Shown here: piece after piece, positions 1 to 8,284 of the stretch
Layout of the letters: each line of letters starts with the position of its first letter
Position numbering within the stretch: position 1 is the first letter of the stretch
Origin: CAWGJC01 sp965276665
GTDB taxonomy: Bacteria; Pseudomonadota; Alphaproteobacteria; Acetobacterales; Acetobacteraceae
Direction: 5' to 3'
DNA length: 64,000 nt
Assembly (NCBI GenBank): GCA_965276665.1
Contig: OZ255620.1
Coordinates: 3,658,001-3,722,000, forward strand
Made by a program: the position numbers and the translations under genes
The notes under the pieces: generated by a model
What the model was told of the DNA's origin: nothing
What the model saw: the letters and a program-made list of their open reading frames with translations, nothing else
The model's database searches: none

Positions 1-207
1 CGGCCGGAACTTCTCGTCATGCACCTGTTGGAACAACCGCTCCTTGGTCCCGAAATGATGCGCGATCAGCTGCTTGCTCACCTTGGCCCGGCGCGCGACG
101 GCGGAGAGCGTGGTGCCGTCGAAACCCCGCAGCGAGAACTCCCGCGCCGCCGCGGTGATGACGCGCCGGCGGGTGCGTTCGGGATCTCTCGTGCTGCGCT
201 GCGGCAT
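1..207 (-). CDS. TetR-family transcriptional regulator, partial (N-terminal DNA-binding domain)
   Basis: The window edge cuts this gene, leaving the first 69 codons on the minus strand. The protein starts MPQRSTRDPERTRRRV and continues through a typical TetR helix-turn-helix (TLSAVARRAKVSKQLI, then AHHFGTKERLF at about residues 47-57), the hallmark recognition-helix pattern of the family. The ligand-binding domain lies outside the window. It is transcribed away from the importer operon that starts at 325. CTTGAC half-sites lie between the two genes and tandem palindromes follow the first operon gene, so it is the likely local repressor. The family assignment is firm; the regulated operon is inferred from position. 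Confidence 0.85.
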   Translation of the reverse strand, partial: MPQRSTRDPERTRRRVITAAAREFSLRGFDGTTLSAVARRAKVSKQLIAHHFGTKERLFQQVHDEKFRP

Positions 208-221
208 CGGCGTGACCTTCT

Positions 222-238
222 TACTTGACGCTTGACAA
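222..238. promoter_or_regulatory. Directly repeated CTTGAC half-sites between divergent genes
   Basis: CTTGAC occurs twice, at 224-229 and 231-236, seven bases apart, in the divergent gap between the tetR-type gene and the importer operon. The same hexamer forms both arms of the palindromes at 1441-1482. The second copy also reads TTGACA, a possible plus-strand -35 element, but no good -10 follows. Regulator binding is an inference. Confidence 0.4.
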
Positions 239-324
239 ATTGCTGGCGGCTTGCGGCGACCGGGACCACACTGCGCCCGGGCGTCCATTCAAAGAAGCGA
301 ACCCCGTGAGGCAAGGAGAAGGAA

Positions 325-1440
325 GTGGTGCAGCGGATCAACCGTCGTGACGTGTTGCAGGCCGCCATGCTCGGGGGCGCGGGCGCGTTGCTCGGCGCCC
401 CGAGGGTGCATGCGGCACCGACCGACGTCGAGACCGTCGAGATCACGCCCGCGCTCATCGCTGCCGCGACGCACGAGGGCAGCGTCGTCGTGCGGTACAG
501 CTCCCCCGTCGACGAGATGCGGCAGATGGCGGACAGTTTCGAGAAGCGCTTCGGCATCAAGGTGCAGATGGACCGCAAGGTCGGCGTGCTCGGCACGCAG
601 CAATTCGCCACCGAAGAGCATGCCGGTCAGCATGTCATGGACGTCAACTACTCCGCGGATCCGGCCGGGATCGATGATCTCATGGCGCAAGGATTGCTCC
701 TCAAATACACGCTTCCCGACCTCGCGAACAAGCTCGACCCCGGGACGTACCTGCCCGAGCAGGGATATTGCCCGAAATGGACCGAGATCGTGATCTCCTA
801 CAATCCGGACGCGATCCCGCACGACAAGGCCCTTAATATGTTCAAGACGTGGAACGGCCTGCTCGATCCCAGCCTGAAGGGCAAGATCGGGCTGAACGAG
901 CCCGCCGGCGGCGGCGTGCCCTTTGCGACCTACCTGATGTTCTATCGTCATCCGCAATACGGGCGTGCCTTTCTCACCAAGTTGGCGGCGCAGAATCCAC
1001 GACTCTATCCCGGCTCGGCGCAGGGGCGTGAGGATCTCGCGGCAGGCGCGATCTCGGTCTTCATTCCGAACTGGGAATCGATCGCGATGCTCACCTTCCT
1101 GGCGGGCGACAAGACCGCCTGGACCTATCCCGAGATCGCGCCGGCTTTTGCCAACACCTATCTGGTGATCTCCAAGAAAGCGCCGCACCCGAATGCCGCG
1201 CGGCTGTTCAGCAGCTGGTTCTTCACGCCGGATGGCGCGCAGGTCATCGAGCTCGCCCAGGCCAAGCCGACGCTCAAGGGCGCACCGGACAACCGCACCG
1301 CGGTTACAAAACTCAAGCAGACGAGCTGGTGGCGCCCCTATCCCGAATCGATCCGCTGGATCCCCGACACGGCGGATTGGGTAAAGAATTCCGATGACCT
1401 GATTCCCGACATGCGGAGCGCGCTCGGCTGGACCGGATAA
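325..1440 (+). CDS. ABC transporter substrate-binding protein, ferric/polyamine type (first paralogue)
   Basis: A 371-residue periplasmic binding protein of the family-1 (Fe3+/spermidine-like) superfamily. The GTG start at 325 follows a strong AAGGAG about 7 bases upstream. The N-terminus has a Tat-like signal (NRRDVLQAAMLGG, cleavage probably near VHA-A). The mature part keeps the family's central segment (TWNGLLDPSLKGKIGL) and an aromatic C-terminal region. It heads the operon with a fused permease and an ATPase downstream. A close paralogue is the last gene of the operon (9526-10611) and shares long stretches such as GQHVMDVN and YPGSAQGREDLAAGAISVF. The real ligand is unknown. Iron is only one option for this fold, and the neighbouring CoA-transferases suggest an organic acid or a related metabolite. 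Confidence 0.85.
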   Translation: MVQRINRRDVLQAAMLGGAGALLGAPRVHAAPTDVETVEITPALIAAATHEGSVVVRYSSPVDEMRQMADSFEKRFGIKVQMDRKVGVLGTQQFATEEHAGQHVMDVNYSADPAGIDDLMAQGLLLKYTLPDLANKLDPGTYLPEQGYCPKWTEIVISYNPDAIPHDKALNMFKTWNGLLDPSLKGKIGLNEPAGGGVPFATYLMFYRHPQYGRAFLTKLAAQNPRLYPGSAQGREDLAAGAISVFIPNWESIAMLTFLAGDKTAWTYPEIAPAFANTYLVISKKAPHPNAARLFSSWFFTPDGAQVIELAQAKPTLKGAPDNRTAVTKLKQTSWWRPYPESIRWIPDTADWVKNSDDLIPDMRSALGWTG

Positions 1441-1482
1441 CTTGACGGGCGTCAAGCAAGGAGCTTGACAGAGGTCAAGCTC
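1441..1482. promoter_or_regulatory. Tandem palindromes CTTGAC-N4-GTCAAG (candidate TetR operators)
   Basis: Two inverted repeats follow the first binding-protein stop codon. CTTGAC-GGGC-GTCAAG lies at 1441-1456. GAGCTTGAC-AGAG-GTCAAGCTC lies at 1461-1482 with perfect 9-bp arms. Both share the core CTTGAC-N4-GTCAAG, and their centres are 23 bases (about two helical turns) apart. Size and symmetry fit a TetR dimer site, and the hexamer recurs in the tetR intergenic region. The position suggests control of the permease and later genes separately from the first binding protein. The stems could alternatively act as an mRNA hairpin. Confidence 0.55.
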
Positions 1483-1631
1483 TGACGTTTGCTGAACTTA
1501 TCCGGCGCCCGTGACGCCGGATCAGCATCCCGAAGCGGCAAAGACCGCGGGTGGGGAGGGAGAATGTTTGGGAGCGTGACCGCCCCGGTGGCGTCCGCAG
1601 GCCGTCTTGCCTGCGAGTCCGGCATTGCGGG

Positions 1632-3392
1632 ATGAGCGAGGCGAGCGTCAGTTTCGCCACGCCCGCGATCGGCGGGACGCAGGCGCACCGGCCCAATCTG
1701 GCCCGGCTGCATGCCGCCGCGATCTGGCTGCTCCTGGCTTGCGTGGTGCTGCTGGTCGTTTCGCCGATCGCCGCGATCCTCTACGGCGCGGTCCGCACGC
1801 GCTCGCCGGGCGATCCGCGCGCCGTGTTCACCTTCCAGAAGATCGCGACGGCATATGGCGGCCTGGTCACCGGCAGCTGGACGCAATCCGCGACGCTGCA
1901 CACGATCCTGCTCGCGATTCCCGTCACGATCCTCGCGACGCTGCTCGGTCTCCTGCTCGCCTGGGCGGTGACGCGGACCGACATGCCGGGAAAGCGCGTG
2001 ATGGAGGTGGCGTTCCTGCTGCCGCTGCTCTACTCGCCGCTAGTCGGCGTCATCGGATGGACGGTGCTGGCCGATCCGCGCGCCGGCCTGGTCAACCAGC
2101 TTTTCTCCGCCATTCTCGGGCGCCGCGCCATGCTGCTCGATGTCTATTCCTATCCCGGCATCGCCTGGGTCATGGTATTCTACTTCGCGCCTTACGCCTT
2201 CCTGCTGAGCAGCGGCGGCTTCCGTGCCCTGGACACGACGCTCGAGGAAGCCGCCGCGATCTCCGGCGCCAACCTGCTGCGGCGCATGACGCAGGTCACG
2301 CTGCCGGTGATGATGCCGGGCATTGCGGCGTCGGCGCTCTTCATCTTCACGCTGGCGCTCGAGCAATTCGCGATCCCGGGCTTTCTCGGCGCGCATGTGC
2401 ATTTCGACACGCTGGCCTACGCGATCTTTCTGCGCACCAACGCCTATCCGAGCGACCTCCCCGGCGCCGCGGCGGCCGGGACGTTGCTGCTCCTGCTCTC
2501 TTCCGCCGGCCTGTTCGCCTATCGGCGGCTTACCCGGCATTCGGCGCGCTTCGTCGCGGTGACCGCCCGCGGCTACAAGCCGGGCACGACGGAGCTCGGC
2601 GTCGGGCGCTACGTGCTGTTCGCGGCCTGCTTGCTCATCCTGCTGCTCGGCGTGATCGCGCCGCTGCTGGCCGTGCTGTTCCGTGCCTTGTTGCCGGTCC
2701 GCACGGTGGCGATCGACCTGCATCTGCTCGGCCTTGGCAATTTCCTCGAGCTCTGGCAGGCTGCCGACATCGCGCTCGGACTGCGCAACACGCTCTATCT
2801 CGCAATCGGCGCGGCGACGATTTGCGCGGTACTCGGATTGCTGCTCGGCTATCGCGTCACCCGCGCCAAGTCGCTCGCGATCGCGGCGATCGATTACATG
2901 ATCGCGTTGCCGATCGGGATTCCCGGCACGGTCTTCGGCGTCGGCATGCTCTGGGCTTATGTGCGCACGCCGCTCTACCTGACGCTGTGGATCCTGCTGC
3001 TGGCCTTCGTGATCCGCTATCTCGTCTACAGCGTGCGGACGATCGGCGGGGCGTTGATGCAGATCGACCCGACGCTCGAGGAGAGTGCGGCGATGGCCGG
3101 CGGCTCGCCGCTCCGCAGCTTCCTCTTCGTGGATCTGCCGCTGCTCCGTCCGGTGGTCGCCTCCGCCTGGCTGCTCGTCTTCCTGATCGTGATGCGCGAG
3201 ATCAGCTCGTCGATCATCCTCTACGGCACCAATACGGTCACGCTGCCGATCCTGACCTGGTCCTATCTCAACGATGGCAGCTACGGCGTGGCGAGCGCGC
3301 TGGCGATCGTGCAGATCGTCATCGTCGGCGCGGTGGTGGTTGTCGCGCGGACGCTGTTCGGCGCCGATATCCGCAACCGGTCGGCGGAGTAG
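1632..3392 (+). CDS. ABC transporter permease, FbpB-type with two permease domains
   Basis: An inner-membrane permease of about 586 residues with the duplicated architecture of ferric-type permeases: two BPD_transp_1 halves in one chain, each with about six hydrophobic segments. The EAA-like cytoplasmic loops are visible (LEEAAAISGANLLRR in the first half, LEESAAMAGGSPLRS in the second) and would contact the ATPase encoded next. I chose the ATG at 1632 (MSEASVSFATP) because the protein then begins with a short cytoplasmic tail before the first membrane segment. The open frame extends upstream to a GTG at 1551, and the ribosome-binding site is weak for either start. It lies downstream of the tandem palindromes and 4 bases before the ATPase gene. 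Confidence 0.85.
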   Translation: MSEASVSFATPAIGGTQAHRPNLARLHAAAIWLLLACVVLLVVSPIAAILYGAVRTRSPGDPRAVFTFQKIATAYGGLVTGSWTQSATLHTILLAIPVTILATLLGLLLAWAVTRTDMPGKRVMEVAFLLPLLYSPLVGVIGWTVLADPRAGLVNQLFSAILGRRAMLLDVYSYPGIAWVMVFYFAPYAFLLSSGGFRALDTTLEEAAAISGANLLRRMTQVTLPVMMPGIAASALFIFTLALEQFAIPGFLGAHVHFDTLAYAIFLRTNAYPSDLPGAAAAGTLLLLLSSAGLFAYRRLTRHSARFVAVTARGYKPGTTELGVGRYVLFAACLLILLLGVIAPLLAVLFRALLPVRTVAIDLHLLGLGNFLELWQAADIALGLRNTLYLAIGAATICAVLGLLLGYRVTRAKSLAIAAIDYMIALPIGIPGTVFGVGMLWAYVRTPLYLTLWILLLAFVIRYLVYSVRTIGGALMQIDPTLEESAAMAGGSPLRSFLFVDLPLLRPVVASAWLLVFLIVMREISSSIILYGTNTVTLPILTWSYLNDGSYGVASALAIVQIVIVGAVVVVARTLFGADIRNRSAE

Positions 3393-3396
3393 CGCG

Positions 3397-4479
3397 ATGG
3401 GCGGTATCGAGATCAGCGGATTGGCGAAAAGCTTTGGCGCGGCGCCCGTGGTCAAGGGTATCGACCTGCAGATCCGCGCCGGCGAGTTCGTGACGCTGCT
3501 GGGGCCGAGCGGTTCGGGCAAGACGACGACGCTGCGCATGATCGCCGGGCTCGAGCGGGCGAGCGGCGGCACGATCTCCGTGGGCGGCACGCTGATGGAC
3601 GGCAACGGCGTCTTCGTGCAGCCGCACCGCCGCGACATGGGCATGGTGTTTCAGAGCTACGCGATCTGGCCGCATCGTACTGTCTATCAGAACGTCGCTT
3701 TCCCGCTGCGCATGAAGCGCGTGCCTCGGGCCGAGGAGAAGCAGCGCGTCGAGCGCATCCTCGAGCTGGTGGAATTGCCGCCGGGGCAGTATGGCGGCCG
3801 CTATGCCAGCCAGTTGTCCGGCGGCCAGCAGCAGCGCGTGTCGCTTGCCCGCGCCCTGGTCGCGGATCCGGCCGTCGTGCTCTATGACGAGCCGCTTTCC
3901 AATCTGGATGCGCGGCTGCGCGAATCGATGCGCACCTTGCTGCGCAGCATCCATAGCCGGATCGGCCTGACGGCCCTCTACGTGACGCACGATCAGGTCG
4001 AGGCGATGGTGCTCGCGGATCGCGTCTGCGTGATGAATCACGGGCAGATCATCCAGGAAGGCACGCCGCGCGCCCTCTACGACCGACCGGGCGATGCTTT
4101 CGTCGCGGAATTCGTCGGCCAGGCCAATATCCTGCCGATCGCCAGCGCCTCGCGCGCCGCCGGCACGGTGCATTTGCGCGACGGCACGGCGCTGCGCGTC
4201 GCGGCGGCGAACTGGCCGGCCGATCCGTGCGCGGCGAGCCGCCTCGTCATTCGGCACCACCATGTCCTGCTGCACAGCATGGCGGCGCCGCCGAACGCGG
4301 CCAATCTGGTGCCGGCGACGCTGGGCGACGTGATCTATCTCGGCGACCGCGTCCGCAGCACGCTGAAGCTGTCGCCCGAGCTCTCGCTGATCTGCGAGGG
4401 GATCAGCGGGCCTTCCGCCGGCGAGGTGGGCGCGTCGATGCTCGCGGAGCTGTCGCCGGACCATTGCATCGTGATCTGA
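3397..4479 (+). CDS. ABC transporter ATP-binding protein, FbpC/PotA-type
   Basis: The 360-residue ATPase of the importer. Walker A GPSGSGKTT is at residues 36-44, the signature LSGGQQQR starts near residue 140, and Walker B VVLYDEP has its Asp and Glu at about 164-165. An H-loop follows (YVTHDQVEA). The C-terminal third is a TOBE-like regulatory domain, as in PotA/FbpC/MalK proteins. The ATG at 3397 lies 4 bases after the permease stop, which indicates translational coupling. The MVFQSYAIWPHRTV stretch is typical of ferric/polyamine-type subunits. It energises uptake through the fused permease just upstream, with either of the operon's two binding proteins as ligand donor. Confidence 0.9.
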   Translation: MGGIEISGLAKSFGAAPVVKGIDLQIRAGEFVTLLGPSGSGKTTTLRMIAGLERASGGTISVGGTLMDGNGVFVQPHRRDMGMVFQSYAIWPHRTVYQNVAFPLRMKRVPRAEEKQRVERILELVELPPGQYGGRYASQLSGGQQQRVSLARALVADPAVVLYDEPLSNLDARLRESMRTLLRSIHSRIGLTALYVTHDQVEAMVLADRVCVMNHGQIIQEGTPRALYDRPGDAFVAEFVGQANILPIASASRAAGTVHLRDGTALRVAAANWPADPCAASRLVIRHHHVLLHSMAAPPNAANLVPATLGDVIYLGDRVRSTLKLSPELSLICEGISGPSAGEVGASMLAELSPDHCIVI

Positions 4480-4491
4480 GGAGAAGACGAC

Positions 4492-5655
4492 ATGCCAACC
4501 GAGGTCGCCAAGGCGATGCGAGACAAGGCCGCACTGTGCGGCGTCTCTGTCATGATGGGCGATTACGCCGATCGCACCGCGCTGTCTCTCGCCGTCGAGG
4601 CGTTCCAGCTGGCGCTCGATGATGCCGGCATGTCCCACAAGGATGTGGACGGCGTGATGTGCCTCTCCTACGGCGCGGATTACGATCGCTTCCTCGAGGC
4701 GACCGGCGTCGAGACGCGCTACGCCTTCCAGGGCTGGACGCATGGCCGCTTCGTCTCGCCCACCTTGCAGCAGGCGGCGATGACGATCGCGGCGGGTCTC
4801 GCCGAGACGATCGCGATCGTGCATGGCAAGAAGCACAAGGCCTATGGCCAGCCGGTGGACACCGAGATGTGGCGGCAGGGTCTCGGGCCGCATGGCGAGA
4901 CGCCGGCCTATGGCGGTTTCGGGCCCGTTCTCGCGCCGACCTTGGCGGTGCAGCGCTATTTTCATATGTATGGCGGGGGCGCCGACGATCTCGCTCCGAT
5001 CGCGATGACGTTTCGCGAGCATGCGCGCCTCAACCCGGACGCGCTCCGCACCAAGCCGATGAGCCGCGATGATTATCTCAACAGCCGCTGGATCATCGAG
5101 CCGCTGCGTCTGCTCGATTGCTGCCAGAACAATGACGGCGCCTCCTGCCTGATCGTCACTACGGCGGAGCGCGCGCGGGATTTGAAGAAGCCGCCTGTCT
5201 ACATCTCCGGCTTCCAGGGCGTGCATGCCGGGCGGCAGCGGCACAATTTCACGCTGCCCGGCCTCGGCGTCGCGCAGCAGGACGTGTTCCCCTTCCGGCC
5301 GGAGAGGGAGGATCTCTACGCCTACGAGATGGCAGGAATCGACCGCGACGATGTCGACATGCTGATGACCTATGACGCGTTCTCGCCCACCGTGCTGTTC
5401 GCGCTGGAGCGGTTCGGGTTCTGCGGCCCGGGCGAGGCGCTCGATTTCGTCAAGGATGGCGGCATCCGCATCGGCGGCCGGCTGCCGATGAACACCTCCG
5501 GCGGGTTGCTGTCGGAGGGGCATGTTTCCGGCTGGAACCTGTTTGCCGAATGCGTCCATCAATTGCGCCACGAGGCCGGCGCGCGGCAGGTCGCGGAGTG
5601 CGAGGTCGCGCAATACGGCAGCTTCCTCGGCGAATCAATCCTGTTCCGGAGATAA
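4492..5655 (+). CDS. Thiolase-fold protein, SCP2/Ltp-like, lacking the usual nucleophilic cysteine
   Basis: A 387-residue thiolase-superfamily protein (MPTEVAKAMRDKAALCGV) with a good GAGGAG ribosome-binding site. The C-terminal glycine/His motif survives as NTSGGLLSEGH at about residues 336-346, and the core contains DGVMCLSYGAD. Where classical thiolases carry the acyl-accepting Cys, I see only GRFVSPTLQQAAMTIAAG, with no Cys. This is the pattern of SCP2-like or Ltp2-type proteins, some of which are retro-aldolases that work with a DUF35 partner. The next gene encodes exactly such a partner 4 bases downstream, so the pair probably forms a complex acting on an acyl-CoA. Substrate and reaction (aldol cleavage versus thiolysis) are inferred, not shown. 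Confidence 0.8.
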   Translation: MPTEVAKAMRDKAALCGVSVMMGDYADRTALSLAVEAFQLALDDAGMSHKDVDGVMCLSYGADYDRFLEATGVETRYAFQGWTHGRFVSPTLQQAAMTIAAGLAETIAIVHGKKHKAYGQPVDTEMWRQGLGPHGETPAYGGFGPVLAPTLAVQRYFHMYGGGADDLAPIAMTFREHARLNPDALRTKPMSRDDYLNSRWIIEPLRLLDCCQNNDGASCLIVTTAERARDLKKPPVYISGFQGVHAGRQRHNFTLPGLGVAQQDVFPFRPEREDLYAYEMAGIDRDDVDMLMTYDAFSPTVLFALERFGFCGPGEALDFVKDGGIRIGGRLPMNTSGGLLSEGHVSGWNLFAECVHQLRHEAGARQVAECEVAQYGSFLGESILFRR

Positions 5656-5659
5656 GACA

Positions 5660-6091
5660 ATGAGCGCCACGACGAAGGATGCGGCGACCGGCCGTTATCT
5701 GCCGATCCTCTACCCGGAGGAGATGCCGTACTGGCGGGCCACCAAGCAGCGCAAGCTTGTTCTGCAGCGCTGCGACGGATGTGGCAAGGTATGGTTCCCG
5801 ATCGGCCCGACCTGCCCGTTCTGCCAGTCCAACATGTTCACCTGGACGGAGATGAGCGGCCGAGGTGTCGTCCATAATTATGTGATCTACCACAAGGCCT
5901 GGATCCCTTATTACCAGGACAAGGTGCCTTACGCGCTGGTGCAGGTGGAGATCGAGGAAGGGCCGCGTCTCACCGCCAATCTGTGGGACGTGCCGATCGA
6001 TCAGATCAAGATCGGCATGAAGGTGGAGGCGGCATGGGAAGACGTGACGGAGGAGATCACGTTGCTGCAATTCCGCCCGGCGAAGAGCTGA
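5660..6091 (+). CDS. Zn-ribbon, OB-fold (DUF35) protein, partner of the thiolase-like enzyme
   Basis: A 143-residue protein beginning MSATTKDAATGRYLP. A rubredoxin-like zinc ribbon has cysteines 38, 41, 52 and 55 (CDGC...CPFC), followed by an OB-fold DUF35/DUF35_N region. The open frame extends upstream, but the ATG at 5660, just after the thiolase stop, fits the family length. In known systems DUF35 proteins bind thiolase-like or hydratase partners and shape the acyl-CoA site. Gene adjacency with a cysteine-less thiolase supports such a complex here. It has no signal peptide and is expected to be cytoplasmic. Confidence 0.85.
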   Translation: MSATTKDAATGRYLPILYPEEMPYWRATKQRKLVLQRCDGCGKVWFPIGPTCPFCQSNMFTWTEMSGRGVVHNYVIYHKAWIPYYQDKVPYALVQVEIEEGPRLTANLWDVPIDQIKIGMKVEAAWEDVTEEITLLQFRPAKS

Positions 6092-6092
6092 C

Positions 6093-7106
6093 ATGGGCGA
6101 TACCGAGCTGCTCGATCCGGACGGCCCGGACACGCTGCGCCTGCCGGTCGAGGAGGCGCGCGCGCTCGGCGAGCGGGCGCTGGCGCGGCTCGGCTTCGAT
6201 GCCGAGGATGCGCGGATCGTCACCGACCAGCTGATCGAGAACGCGCTCTGTGGCTATCGTTTCGCGAGCCTGCCGCGCATTCTGGCCATCGCCGGCGATG
6301 AAAAATCGCGCGAGCCGCGCCGCCCGGTACACATCGCGCGGGAGACGCCGGTCTCCGCGCTGGTGGATGGCGGCAACAATGTCGGCTATGTCGCGGCCTA
6401 TCGCGGGGCGGAGATCGCGGTCGCGAAGGCCAAGGCGAGCGGCATCGCCGTGGTGGGCGTCTATGACAGCTACTATAGCGGCCGCAACGCCTATTACGTC
6501 GAGCTCATCACCCGCGCGGGGCTGATCGCGATCCACACGGCGAGCGCGAAGCCGCGCGTGCTGCCGCCGGGCGGCGTTCGCCCCGCGCTCGGCACGAACC
6601 CGCTCGCGATCGGCTTCCCGACGCGGGGCGAGCCGGTGATATACGATATCGGCACCGCGTCGATGATGTGGGGCGAGGTGCTGCTGCACGCCCATCTCGG
6701 CCAGCCGATCCCCGAAGGCATCGGTTTCGATGCGGCGGGGCGGCCGAGCACCGATGCGAAAGAGGTTGCGAAGGGTGGCGTCATCCCGTTCGGCGGCCAT
6801 AAGGGGTACGGGCTCTCCTTCGCGATCCAGGCGCTCGGGCTGCTCGGCGGCGCGGCCCTGACACGCGGCCAGGTGCAGGATTACGCCTTCGTGTTCATCG
6901 CGATCGATCCCGCCATCATGCTGGATGACGGCGCGTTCGAGACGCAGATGTCCGAGCTCGTGCGCCGCATCAAGGAGACGCCGCGCGCGGCCGGCACGGA
7001 GGAGATCCGCGTACCGAGCGAGCGCGCCTTCCGCGAGCGCGCGCGACGCCGGGTGGAGGGCATCGTGTTCGATCGCGCCGTCGTCGAATCGTTGAAGGCA
7101 CTTTGA
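6093..7106 (+). CDS. Ldh_2-family malate/L-lactate/ureidoglycolate-type dehydrogenase
   Basis: A 337-residue member of the malate/L-lactate dehydrogenase family PF02615, unrelated to classical Rossmann MDH/LDH. Recognisable segments are the N-terminal helical region with LIENALCGYRFASLPRI (family DGxxSHG-like region, here altered), GGNNVGYVAAYRGAEIA, the LGTNPLAIGFPT block and GGHKGYGLSFAIQALG near the C-terminus. These enzymes reduce or oxidise 2-hydroxy or imino acids with NAD(P)H. The ATG at 6093 comes one base after the DUF35 stop. In this operon it probably handles a hydroxy or oxo acid made before or after CoA activation. The substrate cannot be read from the sequence. Confidence 0.85.
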   Translation: MGDTELLDPDGPDTLRLPVEEARALGERALARLGFDAEDARIVTDQLIENALCGYRFASLPRILAIAGDEKSREPRRPVHIARETPVSALVDGGNNVGYVAAYRGAEIAVAKAKASGIAVVGVYDSYYSGRNAYYVELITRAGLIAIHTASAKPRVLPPGGVRPALGTNPLAIGFPTRGEPVIYDIGTASMMWGEVLLHAHLGQPIPEGIGFDAAGRPSTDAKEVAKGGVIPFGGHKGYGLSFAIQALGLLGGAALTRGQVQDYAFVFIAIDPAIMLDDGAFETQMSELVRRIKETPRAAGTEEIRVPSERAFRERARRRVEGIVFDRAVVESLKAL

Positions 7107-7117
7107 AGGAGGCGGAC

Positions 7118-8281
7118 ATGCCGGGCCCCTTGAGCGGAATGCGGGTGATGGACGTCAGCATCATGGCGGCGGGCCCATGGACGGGCGCGCTGCTCGGCAT
7201 GCTCGGCGCCGAGGTGATCAAGGTCGAACCGCCCGCCGGCGACGGCACGCGCTGGGTCATGCCGACGCAACGCGGCATGGGGACGAACTTCATCTCGATG
7301 AACGTGAACAAGAAGGATATCACGCTCGATTTCAAGAACCCCGAGGATGCCGCGCTCGCACGCGAACTCGCGGCGCGGTCGGATATCTTCGTGCAGAACT
7401 TTCGCGTCGGCGTCATCGAGCGGCTCGGGCTGGATTGGCCGACGTTGCAGCGCATCAATCCGCGCCTCGTCTATTGCGCCATCTCGGGGTTCGGCGAGAC
7501 CGGACCGCTGGCGCGCGCGGGATGCGCCGACCCGATCATGCAGGCCTTCTCCGGCTTCGCCTGCAGCAACGGGGCGCCGGGCGACGAGGTGGAGGCGTTC
7601 CGCTTTACCGGCTTCATCGATCTCACCACCTCGAGCGTGGCGGCGGAGGCGATCCTCGCCGCGCTCTACCAGCGCGAGCAGACCGGGCTCGGCCAGAAGG
7701 TCGAGGTCTCGATGCTCGAGGCGGCGATGGAGATCCAGTTCACCCGCTATGCCGAGCTGCTTGGCGCCGGCCTCGTGCCGGTGGCGCGCGGCAGCGAGAA
7801 CCCGGCGCTGGCGCCGGATGGCGCGTATGCGGCGAGCGATCAGGCGATCTTCGTCACGGTGCACGATGATGCGGCGTGGCGCGGGCTGTGCGAGGCGATC
7901 GGGTTCGCCGAGCACGTGGCGGACGCGCGCTTCGCGACCAATCGTGCGCGGGTCGAGCATCGCGAGGCGCTGAACGCGCTGCTGCGGCCGGCTTTCGCCG
8001 CCAAGCCGGCGGTGTGGTGGCTGCGCGTGCTGGCGCGGCACGGCGTCGCCTGTGGCATCGCGCATGATTTCGAACGCTTCCGGTACCATCGGCAGATCGC
8101 GGAGAACGACATGATCGCGACGATGCACCATCCCGATTGGGGTGACGTCTCGGTGGCCGGTCTGCCCTGGGAGTTCTCCGCGACCCCATGCGCGGTCACC
8201 GCACCCTCCACGCCGGGCAGCGACACCGACGCGGTCCGCACCTGGCTCAAGGAACAACCCGGCATGGCGGCGGGAGGCTGA
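7118..8281 (+). CDS. Class III CoA-transferase (CaiB/BaiF family), first copy
   Basis: A 387-residue CaiB/BaiF-type CoA-transferase. A TTG at 7103 is in frame, but the ATG at 7118 has a GAAGGAGG Shine-Dalgarno 5 bases upstream and is preferred. The start MPGPLSGMRVMDVS and the LGAEVIKVEPP block are typical. The catalytic Asp is D138 in GCADPIMQAFSG, the position that forms the acyl-aspartyl anhydride in this family. It would move CoA from a donor thioester to a carboxylic acid, activating an imported acid without ATP. It is followed 3 bases later by a second, divergent CoA-transferase, so the two may form a heterodimer. Confidence 0.88.
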   Translation: MPGPLSGMRVMDVSIMAAGPWTGALLGMLGAEVIKVEPPAGDGTRWVMPTQRGMGTNFISMNVNKKDITLDFKNPEDAALARELAARSDIFVQNFRVGVIERLGLDWPTLQRINPRLVYCAISGFGETGPLARAGCADPIMQAFSGFACSNGAPGDEVEAFRFTGFIDLTTSSVAAEAILAALYQREQTGLGQKVEVSMLEAAMEIQFTRYAELLGAGLVPVARGSENPALAPDGAYAASDQAIFVTVHDDAAWRGLCEAIGFAEHVADARFATNRARVEHREALNALLRPAFAAKPAVWWLRVLARHGVACGIAHDFERFRYHRQIAENDMIATMHHPDWGDVSVAGLPWEFSATPCAVTAPSTPGSDTDAVRTWLKEQPGMAAGG

Positions 8282-8284
8282 ACC

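Noticed and set aside
2040..3644. Long antisense open frames opposite real genes (for example here, 3319-5613, 6881-9574, 16241-19411, 19225-23163, 52284-55196)
   Set aside because: They are rich in Arg, His, Asp and Gln, have no domain pattern and mirror genes with clear motifs. They arise from high G+C and third-position bias.
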